A program made the translations under genes and the position numbers. The notes under the pieces were generated by a model. That model saw only the letters and a program-made list of their open reading frames with translations, was not told the origin of the DNA and did not search any database. 64,000 nt of DNA from Ailanthus altissimus (Eukaryota > Streptophyta > Magnoliopsida > Sapindales > Simaroubaceae): assembly GCA_946807835.1 (NCBI GenBank), contig OX327712.1, positions 16,386,001-16,450,000 of the forward strand, read 5' to 3'. How positions within the stretch are numbered: the first letter of the stretch is position 1; each line of letters begins with the position of its first letter. Below are positions 1 to 11,800 of the stretch, in pieces.

Positions 1-2035
1 ACTGAACTTTCATTCCGAGAAATGTATCTTCTTAGGTTATAGTCCTTCATATAAAGGCTATAAATGCTTGCATCCATCTGGGAAAATATTTCTTGCTAGA
101 CATGTAACATTCAATGAAACTAATTTTCCTTAGAAATTTTTGGCTCAGAAAACCTGTCTTATCCCAATTCTGAATTTCCTGTCACCAACTCAATTTTAGT
201 CAGTAATCCTTTTCAGTTCTTTACATCAAACAAGGCAAATAGTTCTTCAGCAGGTGTACACTCAACAGCAACAGAGGCATCATGAGTCTTCCTTGCATAA
301 CATTCAGGTACAATCTTCTTTTCCACCAAATATTCATACATCACAATACACTTTACCACAAAGTTCTAACCACATATCTCATACAACTCACAACATCCTA
401 TGCATACCAGATCTAAGTCTGGTATACATAAACCAAAGGTTTTTTTTTAATCAAAAGTGTAACACAGAACCAAAAATGTCTGAACCCCACACAGTTCTGG
501 AAGCCTTGAATGATAAGAAATGGAACCAAGCCATAAAAGAAGAGTATTTAGCTTTGATGAATAATGGCACCTGGTCTTTAGTTCCAGCAGGTGAAGCCAC
601 TAAAGTTGTGAATAATAAGTGGGTATTTCGAGTTAAACACAACTCAGATGGCTCGGTCTCTAAGTGTAAAGCCAGATTAGTTGCAAAGGGCTTTTCTCAA
701 ACTCCTAGTATTGATTACTTAGAAACCTATAGTCCTGTGGTTAAAGCCACCACTATCAGAGTTGTACTGAGCTTGGCTGTAATGCATCACTGGTAAATTA
801 GGCAGATAGATATCAATAATGCCTTTTTGAATGGGCATTTAACAGAAGATGTGTATATGAGACAACCTGAAGGGTTCATTGATCCCAAGTTCCCTACACA
901 TGTCTGCAAGCTTCATAAAGCTCTTTACGGTTTAAAACAAGCCCCTAAAGCTTGGTTTGACGCTCTTAAAAAGGCTTTGTTACAATGGGGATTTGTCAAC
1001 TCCAAATCTGATTCATCTCTATTTTTTAAATCAGTGCATGGTAAACTAATTCTTATATTAGTCTATGTTGATGATATATTGGTTACAGGACCTGACAGCT
1101 CAATGCTAGAGAGTTTTATTACAAACTTACATGGTGCTTTTGCATTAAAAGATTTGGGATACTTCAATTACTTCTTAGGCATCAAAATTACTCCAACCAA
1201 AAAAGGGTTGCATCTATCACAAGGCAAGTACATTCAAGGCATCCTAACCAAAACTAATATGGCTAATTGTAAAGGTTGTGATACTCTTTGTAGTCCTGGC
1301 TAGAAGTTGCTTGCTGTCGATGCAAAACTATTTGATGATCCTACACCTTATAGGAGTATTGTCGGGGCATTACAGTACACTACTCTTACCAGACCAGAAC
1401 TGCCCTTTGCTGTTCACAAGCTTAATCAGTTCTTGTCCGCTCCCACAATTAGCCATTGGAAAGCATGTAAACGGGTATTGAGATATCTTCAAGCTATACT
1501 ACATTATGGTCTTGAATTTATGCATACAGGAGACCATTGCTTGACAGGTTACAGTGATGTTGATTGGGGTAATGATCCAATTGATCAAAAATCCATTGGG
1601 GGTTTTTGCATCTATCTTGGTGATAACTTGATTTCTTGGTCTTCTTAGAAACAAAATGTAGTGTCCCGATCTAGTACAGAAGCAGAGTATAGGGCTCTAG
1701 CTACTGCTTGCTCAGAAATGATTTGGTTATCCTCTCTTCTTCAAGAACTTCACTTACCTTCCTCTAGAGTACTAGTTCTTTGGTGCGATAATCAAAGTGT
1801 CTTGGCTCTTGCTAGCAATCCAATTTTTCACTCTCGCACTAAGCATATAGAATTGAACATTAACTTCATTCGAGATCACATTGCTAACAAACAATTGGAG
1901 GTACGATTTGTTCCCAGTTCTGACCAAACAGCAGATGTTCTCATTAAGCCACTGCCTTTTTTTAAATTTGCATATTACCGATCCAAGCTTCAAGTGTTAC
2001 CACAACCTTCAGCTTGTGGGGGGATGGTAGAGTAA
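1..2035 (+). pseudogene. Ty1/copia polyprotein, 3' part (integrase C-end, RT, RNase H), broken by stops
   Basis: This is the 3' half of a copia pol gene; the 5' part lies left of the window. Reading frame 2 holds throughout. It begins with the end of the integrase region (KCIFLGYSPSYKGYKC, about 20-70), then reverse transcriptase (WVFRVKHNSDGS near 620, LVAKGFSQ near 680, YGLKQAPKAWFD near 930, the catalytic YVDDILV at about 1061-1081), then RNase H (SRSSTEAEYRAL near 1666, WCDNQSVLALASNPIFHSRTKHIE near 1780-1850). The natural stop is at 2033-2035. Five premature stops interrupt this one frame: 131-133, 197-199, 794-796, 1301-1303 and 1646-1648. I see no frameshift across 2 kb. The element cannot make an intact polyprotein, but it has decayed only by point changes. 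Confidence 0.93.
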
Positions 2036-2324
2036 TGATGATCTGCTCAAGGTATGATGGTTTGATCGTGTATAAAAGAAATCAAGAGTTGTTGTTTCTT
2101 ATATAAAGAGTTGAAAGTATACAGATAGCTGTAGCAACCTTTCCCGCTTCTGTTAAAGTCTGTTATCAAATTTGTTATAAATTTCCGTGATTCTCGAATC
2201 TATTACCATCTGTAAATCTTGAGTTTATAATTAATACTCATGTATATAAAGCTGTAAAATGTAATTCAAAATATAACAAAAATAATATACAAATTCTTCC
2301 GGCAAACTTCTCTCTCTGTGTTCA
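2036..2324 (+). repeat. Probable 3' LTR of the copia element
   Basis: It follows directly after the pol stop and a purine-rich tract (TGTGGGGGGATGGTAGAG, about 2014-2032, the expected polypurine tract). It starts with TGATGATC, carries a TATA-like TATAAAAG at about 2070, and is followed by pyrimidine-rich sequence ending near GTGTTCA at 2324. The 5' LTR is outside the window, so the right border is set only by the TG...CA rule and is approximate. Confidence 0.6.
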
Positions 2325-3207
2325 AATTTTCCTTATAACTTTCTCACTAACACTCTTAAACTCTTACACTTTGCAATCACATTGCCATTAGCGCAATGCA
2401 AAAATTTGCTGCCATTCGCGCTATGCCAAAAGGCAGCTCGACTTGCTGCTATTCGCGCAATGGGATTGGATCTTTTTTTTTTTCTGTTAATCGCATCTGG
2501 TGGTGCCCGCAGCAGCAACTGTTGGTGTCGGTGCCACCGTAGCAGTAGCTACTCTCGTCGCCTGCTGCTACTACACCATGGGAGACAGTGCAAAGTTGCA
2601 GCAGCAGCATCACTAAAACACCGACAGTGCAAGTAATTGAATATGTATTGCACGCCATACTTTTTTAGAAAATTAAAAGTTGTTACTATCCAACTGTTGT
2701 TCACTCATCTGCTAAAATTAACACCTATTTAAAAGACATGTCACAATTACCTCCAAAGTAAATGATTTGACTTTTTAACAATAAAACTCATTAATGGTAA
2801 ATAACCATACACGCTTCACAAGTATAGTGATTGCAACAATAAAAAATTGTTAGAAGAAATGAAAAAGTAAAAAAGAAAAAAAATACACAAAGATTTATAT
2901 AATTTAAATATCTATGACTGATTAAAATTTACGATTTCTTATTGAATCAAATAAAAACTTACAAAAAATTCTCTTATAAGAATCATAAAGAAATTTTCTT
3001 TTTTTAAAAATTACAATTACTTTATCAATTGCTTAATATTGATGATGATATTAATTTAGTTTTTATAAGAATTTAAATAGACTATTTAATGTTCTACTAA
3101 CGCTAAATCTTGTTAAAATAAAAAAATTTATAAGTTAAAAACTCAAAATCAATTTAAAAATTTAAAAAGGACTTAATTTCGTAATAGGGTCCATAGTTGG
3201 TGTCTAG
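2325..3207. other. Intergenic stretch, no gene recognised
   Basis: About 880 bases between two retrotransposons. The first 300 bases contain a small GC-richer patch (2380-2600) with repeated CGCGCAATG / GCGCTATG words and CAG-rich triplets, giving short open frames on both strands that resemble nothing I know. The rest is AT-rich with homopolymer runs. Confidence 0.6.
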
Positions 3208-3742
3208 TGTCACACCCCAAATATTTTCAAGTAATTACTCGAATATTTGGCGCGTGACAAGACCACCAAGGGGGGGTGTCTTAGTCCATTTTTGGTTAAA
3301 TGGGCTAGAGCTTCTAGAAGACCCAATGGATTTGGGTTAATGCCACATGTGTGTGGTAGGTGGGGGAGTTTTCTAGAAAAGGCATATTCCATGAGATATT
3401 CTTTTGGTAGTTGGCATCTTTGGAATATTCCTTAGCATATTCTCCTCTTTAGATGTGGACCATTGGATTAGAGTTAATCCTAGCCATCCATTGTATATAG
3501 CTTTAGCTATAAATAGGTGGTGTTCTCATTTGAAAAACCATCCTCCAAATTGTAGAAATACTCTTAGCTTGTAATTGTATAGCTTTGTAATTCTCTTTTT
3601 AGTAATAAAATACGAGAGCATTCTCTCAAACACTCGGTGTGCTTATTCTTCATCTCTTTCTTTGGTTAATTGGGGTCTTGTAGGCTGCTTAACACTAGTA
3701 AGTGTCTAAGGCAGCACGGTTTCGAGAAATCGGGTCGTGACA
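3208..3742 (+). repeat. 5' LTR of the chromovirus
   Basis: 535 bases, TGTCAC...GTGACA. It has a TATAAATA motif at about 3508-3515 (GCTATAAATAGG) that fits the start of transcription, and AATAAAATA at about 3604, a plausible polyadenylation signal. The right LTR matches it base for base apart from about 17 substitutions. Confidence 0.93.
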
Positions 3743-3744
3743 AG

Positions 3745-3756
3745 TGGTATCAGAGC
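3745..3756 (+). other. Primer-binding site (tRNA-iMet type)
   Basis: TGGTATCAGAGC, two bases after the end of the 5' LTR. This is the usual plant LTR-retrotransposon site complementary to the 3' end of initiator methionine tRNA. Confidence 0.93.
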
Positions 3757-5740
3757 GGGTTCAAAGAAGATAGTGAAGGAAGTTGCTGGAACATCGAGGA
3801 TTACTCAAGGGAAGGGTAGAGACCCCAAAGCTAGGAGACATGGGAGTATTTCGCCAGAAAAGTTCGTTGATCCGAACCATGATCTAGGAGACATGGTTAT
3901 GAGGCTCGGTGGTGCTGTGAGCAAGGCAACAGATCACCTTGGGGAGTTGGAGGAGCAAGTCCAGAATGTCGAGGTAGGCCTCTATACTCAAGGTGACGAG
4001 CTGCGCTCCCTAATCGAAAGCTCCATTGATGAGCATGCTGACAAGTAACGGGACTGGATCAAGGCTTTTCAGGAGAAGGTCTACAACACCATGGACAAAT
4101 TTCAAGCCCAAGTAGAAGAGCTACGAAAGGGGTTTGAAGATGTCAAGGAGGATGTGGTGTTGTGCAAGCGAGCGGTCGCTAATGGCGTAACTACTCAAAC
4201 TGCGGTGGCTGCACCAAGGGTCGAGGCCCCTAAACCGAAGGAGTTTAGCGGCAGACGGGATGCCAAGGAGCTTGACAACTTCTTTTGGCAAATGGAGAGG
4301 TATTTCGGCGCTATGGGCGTGCGGGACGAACACAAGGTAAGTACCGCAACTTTATACCTTTCCGATCATGCAATTCTGTGGTGGCGTAGGAAAAGCGAGG
4401 AGATTCGCAAGGGTACCTGCACCATAGACACATGGGATGAATTGCAACGGGAGTTAAAACGCCAATTCTATCAGGAGAATGTGGCGCACGACGCTCGCAA
4501 GCGGTTGAAGGAGTTGAAACAAACGAAGTTCATTGGGGAGTACGTAGAGGAGTACTCTTTGTTGATGCTACAAATCCGCAACATGGCCGAGGAGGACTTG
4601 TTGTTCAATTTCCTGGACGGGTTACAATCCTGGGCAGCCAATGAGTTGAAGCGGCGTGGAGTGCAGAATATATCCGACGCCCTTACAATGGCGGAGACGC
4701 TCATGGATTACCGCAAGGAGGATTCGGGAAAGTCCAAAAATTCTAAACCCAATCACAGTAAGGGTGGCGAAGCCAAGGAGTTTCACCCTCCGGAGAGCAA
4801 TGAGGAGAAAGGCAAACCGCCTAAGTGGAAGGAACAGAAACGCAATGGCCATAGAGGTAATGGTCCGAAGTCTAATTGTTTTCTCTGCGATGGGGATCAT
4901 TGGGTGAAGGACTGTCCGAAGAAAAAGGCTTTCAATGCAATGTACGAGGCAAAATACGAGGGCGAACAGAGCCGTATGGGTTGCATGCAGCTGTTCAATT
5001 CCCTCAAAGCCAAGCGGCGTGCAGACGCGCCAACAGGGACGACGCTCATGTGCATTGAAGCCTGTGTCAATTGCATCAAGACTCAAGTGTTGATTGATAC
5101 GGGGGCTACACACAACTTCATTAAGCGTGCGGAAGCGGAACGCTTGGGCCTTTATGTAGAGAAAGGAGGGGGATACCTCAAGTCCGTGAATGCAAGAGCC
5201 AAGCCGCTGGATAGGGTGGTTTGTGGAGCTGAAATCCACATTGGCAAATGGCACGGTGAGGTAAATTTCTCGGTAGCACCTCTCGATGATTTTGATGTGG
5301 TGCTAGGTATGGAGTTCTTACGGCAGTACAATGTGGTGTTACTTCCTCAACACAACTATATGTGTATTTTGGAAGGAGGGCCCCGAATGATACCGACGGT
5401 AGACATGCCCAAGGGTGGGCGATCCAAGCCAAACGCCAAGATCCTTTCTGCAATGCAACTAAGGGTAGATGCTGGGCGCAAAGGAGGGTCACATTCAGCC
5501 TCAACAAAGGGGGTGGATGATGCGGCAAATGGGGGCAAGGATGAATTACCGAAGGTTGCTGCAGAAGTGCTCGATGAGCACAATGGGGTCAAGCCTACTG
5601 CCACACCGGAAGAACCGCCTTCAAAAGATGTAATTGAGGGCAAGTTGGAGCTTGAGATTATGCTTCCAACTATGGGGTTGACGCCTCCATCGGAGATGGG
5701 AGAGTTGCAGGGGCAGCTCGAGGAGTTGTTGGATGCAGGT

Positions 5741-5780
5741 GTCATCCAAAAGTCCAAGGTGTCATCCAAAAGTCCAAGGT
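5741..5780 (+). repeat. Perfect 20-bp tandem duplication at the deletion junction
   Basis: GTCATCCAAAAGTCCAAGGT occurs twice back to back (5741-5760, 5761-5780), and the next bases again begin GTCA. It sits where the RT stub meets post-integrase sequence. Twenty is not a multiple of three, so the second copy shifts the frame: with one copy, the upstream Gag-protease frame would continue into the chromodomain frame. Confidence 0.92.
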
Positions 5781-6290
5781 GTCACATGATGTGCAGTTTC
5801 AGCACAATGAGTGGGTCGAAGACAAACAGCGGCGTGTCAAGCATAGTGCGGGGGACTTGGTGATGGAGACGATACTTGCACCACAACGCAAGTCAGCATG
5901 CCCACTTCACAAGGGCCTTGATAGTGGGGACGAGGGGCCAAGGTTGATTGCCAAGAGAGTTGGCAATGTCTCACATAAGGTGGGGATACCTTTGAGACAG
6001 CGGCAGTGGCGACATCAGGTGCATTCCGCAAGCTGTTGGAAGCAGTACCGTGGAGGTATGGGAGATGCAGAATTTGAGCCACATAACCGGGAACCTTTGG
6101 GGATTTCCACACGCCATGACAAAGGTAAGGAACTTAGGACGAGTCTTGAGTACTTTGTCGAGTGGAAAGGGTTGCCGGATGGGAGAGCATGCTTGGGACC
6201 TGAGAGTGCACCGCCAGAGTTTGCAGAACGGGGTGCGCAAGTTCCAGCGAAGACGCGACGAGGGCGTCGCATGAATTTGGTGGGGGAGAA
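5781..6290 (+). pseudogene. Chromovirus post-integrase region and chromodomain
   Basis: Reading frame 1 from about 5779. It shows the post-integrase motif region (HSAGDLVMETI near 5840, HKGL, GPRLIAKRVGNVSHKV near 5940) and then the chromodomain-like block EYFVEWKGLPDGRACLGPES at about 6148-6207. In plant chromoviruses this C-terminal block sits after the integrase and is thought to steer insertion to particular chromatin. The frame stays open into the 3' LTR. Because of the 20-bp duplication it is out of frame with the upstream Gag-protease. Confidence 0.85.
6276..6290 (+). other. Polypurine tract before the 3' LTR
   Basis: TTTGGTGGGGGAGAA lies immediately before TGTCAC of the 3' LTR, as expected for the plus-strand primer of an LTR retrotransposon. 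Confidence 0.85.
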
Positions 6291-6825
6291 TGTCACGCCC
6301 CAAATATTCTCAAGCAATTACTCGAACATTTGGCGCGCGACAAGACCACCAAGGGGGGGTGTCTTAGTCCATTTTTGGTTAAATGGGCTAGAGCTTCTAG
6401 AAGGCCCAATGGATTTGGGTTAATGCCACATGTGTGTGGTAGGTGGGGGAGTTTTCTAGAAAATGCATATTCCATGAGATATTCTTTTGGTAGTTGGCAT
6501 CTTTGAAATATTCCTTAGCATATTCTCCTCTTTAGATGTGGACCATTGGATTAGAGTTAATCCTAGCCGTCCATTGTATATAGCTTTAGCTATAAATAGA
6601 TGGTGTTCTCATTTGAGAAACCATCCTTCAAATTGTAGAAATACTCTTAGCTTGTAATTGTATAACTTTGTAATTCTCTCTTTAGTAATAAAATACGAGA
6701 GCATTCTCTCAAACACTCGGTGTGCTTATTCTTCATCTCTTTCTTTGGTTAATTGGGGTCTTATAGGCTGCTTAACACTAGTAAGTGTCTAAGGCCGCAC
6801 GATTTCGAGAAATCGGGTCGTGACA
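6291..6825 (+). repeat. 3' LTR of the chromovirus
   Basis: 535 bases, same length as the 5' LTR and about 97% identical by eye. It ends GTGACA at 6825, followed by CTAG. Confidence 0.93.
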
Positions 6826-8314
6826 CTAGGCACCACTAACTTGGCGCTTAGGCACTAAGTTTTCTACCAGAGGTGGCGCCTAAATGCCAAGGCTTGGCCT
6901 ATGGTCCTAATTTTCTTCCTCTTATACACTCTTTCTTTCATCTTGCCCCTTCGTCTCTATCTCGTACGTTTATCGCATACTTGTCTTTATATCTATTTCT
7001 CAAAATGCATCTTTCACAAGTTTTTTAATCATCATTTTCACACTTAATTTAGCACTTGAAGGTTTTGGTAAGCTCTGTTCACTTTTCTGGCTAAAGTCAA
7101 GGGTTTGAGTCTTAACAGATACTAAGTGGTTACTTTATTTCTTCTGTGTTGTGAGAGTCTTCTAATTCAATTGGATATATTCAAAATTGCATGTGTGCTT
7201 TCAATGATCTCAATAGAATAATTCGGGGAGTTTTCTAATTCAAGTGAGAAGTGTTTAAAGTTGTACGTGTTACTCTCAATAATTTTAATAATATAACTCT
7301 GGGAGTCTTCCAATCCAAATTGAATGTGTTGATGTGTTTAAAGTTGTACGTCTTTCTTTTATTGATTTAATGATCTCAATAGCATAATTCAAGGAATCTT
7401 CTAATCCAAATAGGATGTGTTTAAAAACCGTACTTATTATTTTTAAAAAAGTCTTGATTGTATAATTTAATTATAATATCAACATAATTCAGATAACAAA
7501 TATGTATGTGTTTCTTTTAAAAAAAATTTAATTATATAGTTTGATTATAATATTAACATAATTTAAGAATAATTCAAGTACAGTATACTTAAAAATATAC
7601 GTGTTGTTTTAAAAAAATTTTGATTATATAATTTAATATTATATAATATCAATAGTATAATTTGATGTAATATTATCATTGTAATATGATTGATATAATT
7701 TCAATATATATATATACACTTAATTTATTATGAAATTTGCATGTGAACGACAACTAAAGTTTTTCGTTTATCCTTGTTTTGTTTTATTTTATTTTTTCGC
7801 TTTCCCCACTTCCTCTTTAAGACTTCATCCTTCATTATTTTCAATCTCTAAAAATTATTGAAATTCAATTACAACAAATCATTTACCAATCTCTACCACC
7901 AAATCATCCGAGATCATAAGCAGTATACCGATTAAACGCATAGGTTGATTCATCTTACACTTCACTCTTCCTTTTTATTTTTTTATTTTTTCCAGCTGAT
8001 TCATAAACAATATACCGACTGAAAATATCATAGAATTAAACATTTTTTTAATTAAAGGAAAAGGGTAAAGAAAAATCTATTAAAAATAAATTTGAAAATA
8101 ATTTGACATGACATGAGATATATCTTAAATAAATTAATTTTTCATTAAGTAATGAATAACAAAGAAAAAAAAATGGAGAAGACTCATCCACATCGTCATT
8201 ATTTTCTTCTTCTTATTCGCCAATGTTGATTTTCTCATCAAATTCAGCATTAGCATTAACAACTGAAGACTGAACAACAATTGAAATAAGAATTTAGTAA
8301 TTTTACTAGATTTT
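6826..8314. other. Gene-free AT-rich stretch
   Basis: No coding region or RNA gene recognised. The stretch 7180-7440 repeats a degenerate 80-90 bp pattern (agtcttctaattcaa ... gtgtttaaagttgtacgt ... caataatt) about three or four times, a weak old tandem repeat. The rest is low-complexity A/T sequence. Confidence 0.6.
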
Positions 8315-8512
8315 AAAAATAAGGAGATAATTGCTTTTCAAATTTTAATTTTGAGAATTGAAAAAAGATAAATTCAAAATTAACTAACAAAGATAATCAT
8401 TAAAATTGAAACTAAATATAAAATATGTATATATGTAAAAGTCTATTATATATTATAATTATTATAATATTTATATAAAAATATATCATGTAATATATTT
8501 TCGTCGTCGTCA

Positions 8513-8567
<55 letters not shown>

Positions 8568-8841
8568 GTCCATTTTAATTATGTTAATTTCAAAATAAGG
8601 ATATAATTGCTTTTCAAAATTTAATTTTGAGAATTGAAAAAAAAGATAAATCCAAAAGTAACATCTAACAAAGATAATCATTAAAATTGAAACTAAATAT
8701 AAAATATGTATATATTTAAAACTATATTATATATTCTAATTATTATAATATTTATATAAAAATATATCATGTAATATGTTATTTTTGTTGTTGTCATCAT
8801 CATCATTATTATTATTATGTCCATTTTAATTATGTTAATTT
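8315..8841. repeat. Direct tandem duplication of about 250 bp, with ATT microsatellite
   Basis: Copy 1 is 8315-8590 and copy 2 is 8592-8841. Both begin AAAATAAGG and end ATTTTAATTATGTTAATTT, with the same internal order (gagaattgaaaaa, gataatcattaaaattgaaac, atatatcatgtaatat). Copy 1 carries a long perfect ATT run (8515-8566, about 17 units); copy 2 has only a few units at the same place, so the microsatellite length differs between the copies. Confidence 0.85.
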
Positions 8842-11800
8842 CTACGTCACTATGAAGTAAAATTTAAAAAATAATTAAATTATTTTTAGAACTCACAGTA
8901 TTTTTAAAAACACAATTGACAAAACATCTAATTGATTTTTTTTTAAGTACAACTAATAGTTATTATGTTAAAAGTTCCAAAGTTATAAAACTAGACTTGA
9001 TTCAATTTAATCTATCAAATGCCAAGCCATGAATTAAAATTCATGAAAAGTGAGATTTGCGTCCTTTATCGTTTTTAATATTTTTTCATTTTTTTTCTAG
9101 ATTTTTTTTTTTTTTTTTTGGTCAATAATGTCTAGACATCCGCAATTATCTGCATTTCGATTGCGATTGATTGTGTGTGTGTGTGTGTGGTTTTTTTTGG
9201 CTGCTTTGTTAAGGTGAGGCAATGAGTCATTGACGAGCTGAAATTTTCAGCCAAGTCAACAGAGAGTGGATAATTTCTGAACTTTTTCCTTTAATAATGT
9301 TCTCCAAATTTAAAGCAGTACTAAATTTGAATTTTCGTAGGAGTAAATTTCTTCGAGTTTCAATACAGTAGCTTTAGACTTCTTTTTTTTTGGATTAAAT
9401 TCCCGGAATGCGTTACAACAAATACAATCATCGTAGATTCAGATAAATATCTGATTGTAAATACCGATATCTTTGTTATAATATTTATAAAAAAAAAAAA
9501 AGTTCTTTAACGGTAATGAAAAAATATAGATGGTTTTTGTCGGGTAACTGGCACAACCGCTCATTAAACCAACCAGAGCAACACCTAACCTCGCATTCAC
9601 CAAATGGTCCGGGAGAAATATATGTAGATATAATACTATTAATACTGATCTTTCTTTGCCAACTTCGTAAACTTTCTCTTTCATTCTCAAGTGAACTTCA
9701 GTTGCATTCCAAAAGGCAGCACCTACTACATATCAGGCTAAAAAGTGAGTTCGATTTCCTTTCTATTCCTTGTTTCTTCTTCTTCTTCTCTCTTAAGTTG
9801 CTCTATATACTGCTCTGCTGTATATTGCCTGTCATTATAGTTAGTTACTTTCCTCATATTCTCAAATGAAAGATGTGTTTTCGACACAAGGTTTCATTGA
9901 AATAAAAGATAAGGCTTTGCTATAAATATTACTTGAAAAGTTGTCTTATTTACTAAACACTTTTATGTTCTAGTGTTTTCCTTAACTTAATAAAAATGGG
10001 CATGTCGTGTTTCGGTAATCTATTCTTGTAATACTCTTGTTGGCGAAACTTAATTATCTTTAGACAATGTGGTCTATTATTGTCTTCTTTCAACTACAAG
10101 TCAATGTATCAATACCCAATAGTCAATAAACATTGATGAAGGAAAAATCTTTATCAACATCAATTTATTATATATAGGGACAATTTCCCATACATTTGGA
10201 GATAAGGTAAGGTGATTGATTAGTTGGTTAATGATACACATAAAGTTATTTTCAATTTTTTTTTTTATAAAAAAAAGAGTATATTTCAAAATATGGTAGA
10301 CTTTTTGGATTCAGTATAGACCAAGTTGATATATAACACATTTCTATGCTCTCAGCAGTGTATTTATGTTTCTTCCCAAAAATAAACTCAAATGTTTATT
10401 GTTCCGAGTGAATATTAGTTCTTTAATTAGTAAAATATCTTTCATTATATAAGGGATATTGCTGACATTAAAACATTGTTCATTTTACTGGGGTGAGATT
10501 TCAAATTAAAGCTTTTCTTTAAGTTTTGACATCGTAATTAGGCGTTTACTGGGATCCCTACCGTAAATTTAATTCAATTATTGTGTGGTTCATATTATTA
10601 AGCCCAATATAGAACCTTTTTATTAGAAACAAATTACTTTCCCTAATTCTTTAGAGAATTGAACCTTCAGAGATGAGAACCATTGAATAAATAAATGAGT
10701 GATTCTAAATTCATTTACACTTGTCTAAGAAAAAAAAAAACAATGTTACATTCATAGTTCAGTATGCATCATACAAAGCATTATTGTGCATTAGTAGCAA
10801 GTAGATTGTGTGGTGTCAGTATGACTCAAGCATAATAATTTGGGTCGCGATTCAGCACAACTCTTTGTTGTGTCGTGCTGTGCCAACATAATACACTCAA
10901 TGGATTTTGCCTTATTTTTTTTTTAATCATTTAAAAAATTAAAATAAAAGTTATCTATAGCGTAGGTTGCAAACAGTGCTGCAGCTGCTGCAACCTTTTT
11001 TTTTTTAAATCCAAGAATCATTGATCGGCAATCAAAATGACCGTTAATCATATGGTCATGACTGTGGGTGCCTATAACCCATAGTCTCCTTCTCTTTTAA
11101 ATCTTTTTTAAATTATTTTAATTTTAAAAAAAATTAATATCATCATAAATTTTTAATAATTAACTTATTTCTATAATTAAAATTGTTGAAATTATCAAAA
11201 AATTAAAAAGATATTAAATATCATACGTTTAAAATTATTTTAAGCTAAAGACTTGTATACAAATTTCTGTATTAAGAATTCCTACCACCCTCTTTTGCTG
11301 CTTCCTTTCTCTTAAGAGCTTCTAGTGGTTTTATTCCAAGAGTTCCTTGCTTTCTAACCTTCACTGTTTCTTTCTCTTGCATCTTTTGATGGACATTCAT
11401 AAACAACAATTTTTATTCCAAGATTTGGGTTGATTGCCACCATTGCCTTTGCTTCCATAATTTGTTTGACTGTTCCAACCTCCCCCCTAGTTATCTTTGC
11501 CACCAGTTTAAAAACTCTTGTCCGGTCTCATTTTTCAGTCACCAATATCATAACTTTGACCCAATCCTTTGTTCTATTCATAGCTTAAGAACTCTCACTA
11601 TCTCACATAATTCCTTCTTTTAATTAAATTGTATTTATCATAATTTAAGATCTACTAATTATAATTGGTTAAGATGTATTATATCCATAGTAATGTAAAT
11701 TTGACTATATATTTTTGTATTCTAATAATTTTATAATTAAAATAATATTAATAAATTTTTATCAACAAATTATAATTACAATTTCAAATATGATTATAAC

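Larger units (their letters stand above)
3743..5863 (+). pseudogene. Chromovirus gag-protease region with the stub of RT
   Basis: One frame runs from the primer-site area to 5863, broken once by TAA at 4046-4048; the main open part is 4091-5863 (590 codons). Within that part, residues about 45-210 look like retrotransposon Gag (WWRRKSEE, RQFYQENVAHDARKRLKELKQ). A CCHC-like zinc knuckle with spacing C-x2-C-x3-H-x4-C (CFLCDGDHWVKDCP) starts at residue 263. The aspartic protease has its DTGA active site at residues 336-339 and the later FDVVLGMEFL strand. Near 5690-5740 it reads into the start of the RT region (MGELQGQLEELLDAGVIQ), then reaches the 20-bp duplication and runs in a meaningless frame to the stop. 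Retroelement capsid and protease functions are inferred from family. Confidence 0.88.
3208..6825 (+). mobile_element. Internally deleted Ty3/gypsy chromovirus, complete with both LTRs
   Basis: A 3.6-kb element with two 535-bp LTRs (3208-3742 and 6291-6825) that start TGTCAC and end GTGACA. A plant initiator-Met tRNA primer site follows the left LTR and a polypurine tract precedes the right one. The flanks share CTAG (3204-3207 and 6826-6829), the likely target duplication. The interior is only 2.55 kb: Gag and aspartic protease are present, then the sequence jumps from the first residues of the reverse transcriptase region to the post-integrase and chromodomain part. Most of RT, RNase H and the integrase core are missing, so it depends on other elements for mobility. 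By eye the LTRs differ at about 17 of 535 positions (about 3%), nearly all transitions, so the insertion is fairly young. Confidence 0.93.

Noticed and set aside
2449..2658. Possible small protein with a valine/alanine-rich or cysteine-rich stretch near 2.5 kb
   Set aside because: Open frames on both strands arise from CAG/GTA-rich triplets; no start context, promoter or similarity supports a gene.
4121..5769. Several long minus-strand open frames under the chromovirus gag-protease region
   Set aside because: They are shadows of the real plus-strand frame in a GC-richer region and show no family motifs.
8412..8681. 89-codon minus-strand open frame with a long isoleucine run
   Set aside because: It is the translation of the ATT microsatellite and flanking AT-rich sequence, not a gene.
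9439..9869. Overlapping open frames on both strands around 9.4-9.9 kb
   Set aside because: Neither strand shows a recognisable domain. A GTGAGT after CTAAAAA at about 9745 could be a splice donor of a distant MATE leader exon, but 6 kb and an LTR lie between, so I did not call it.
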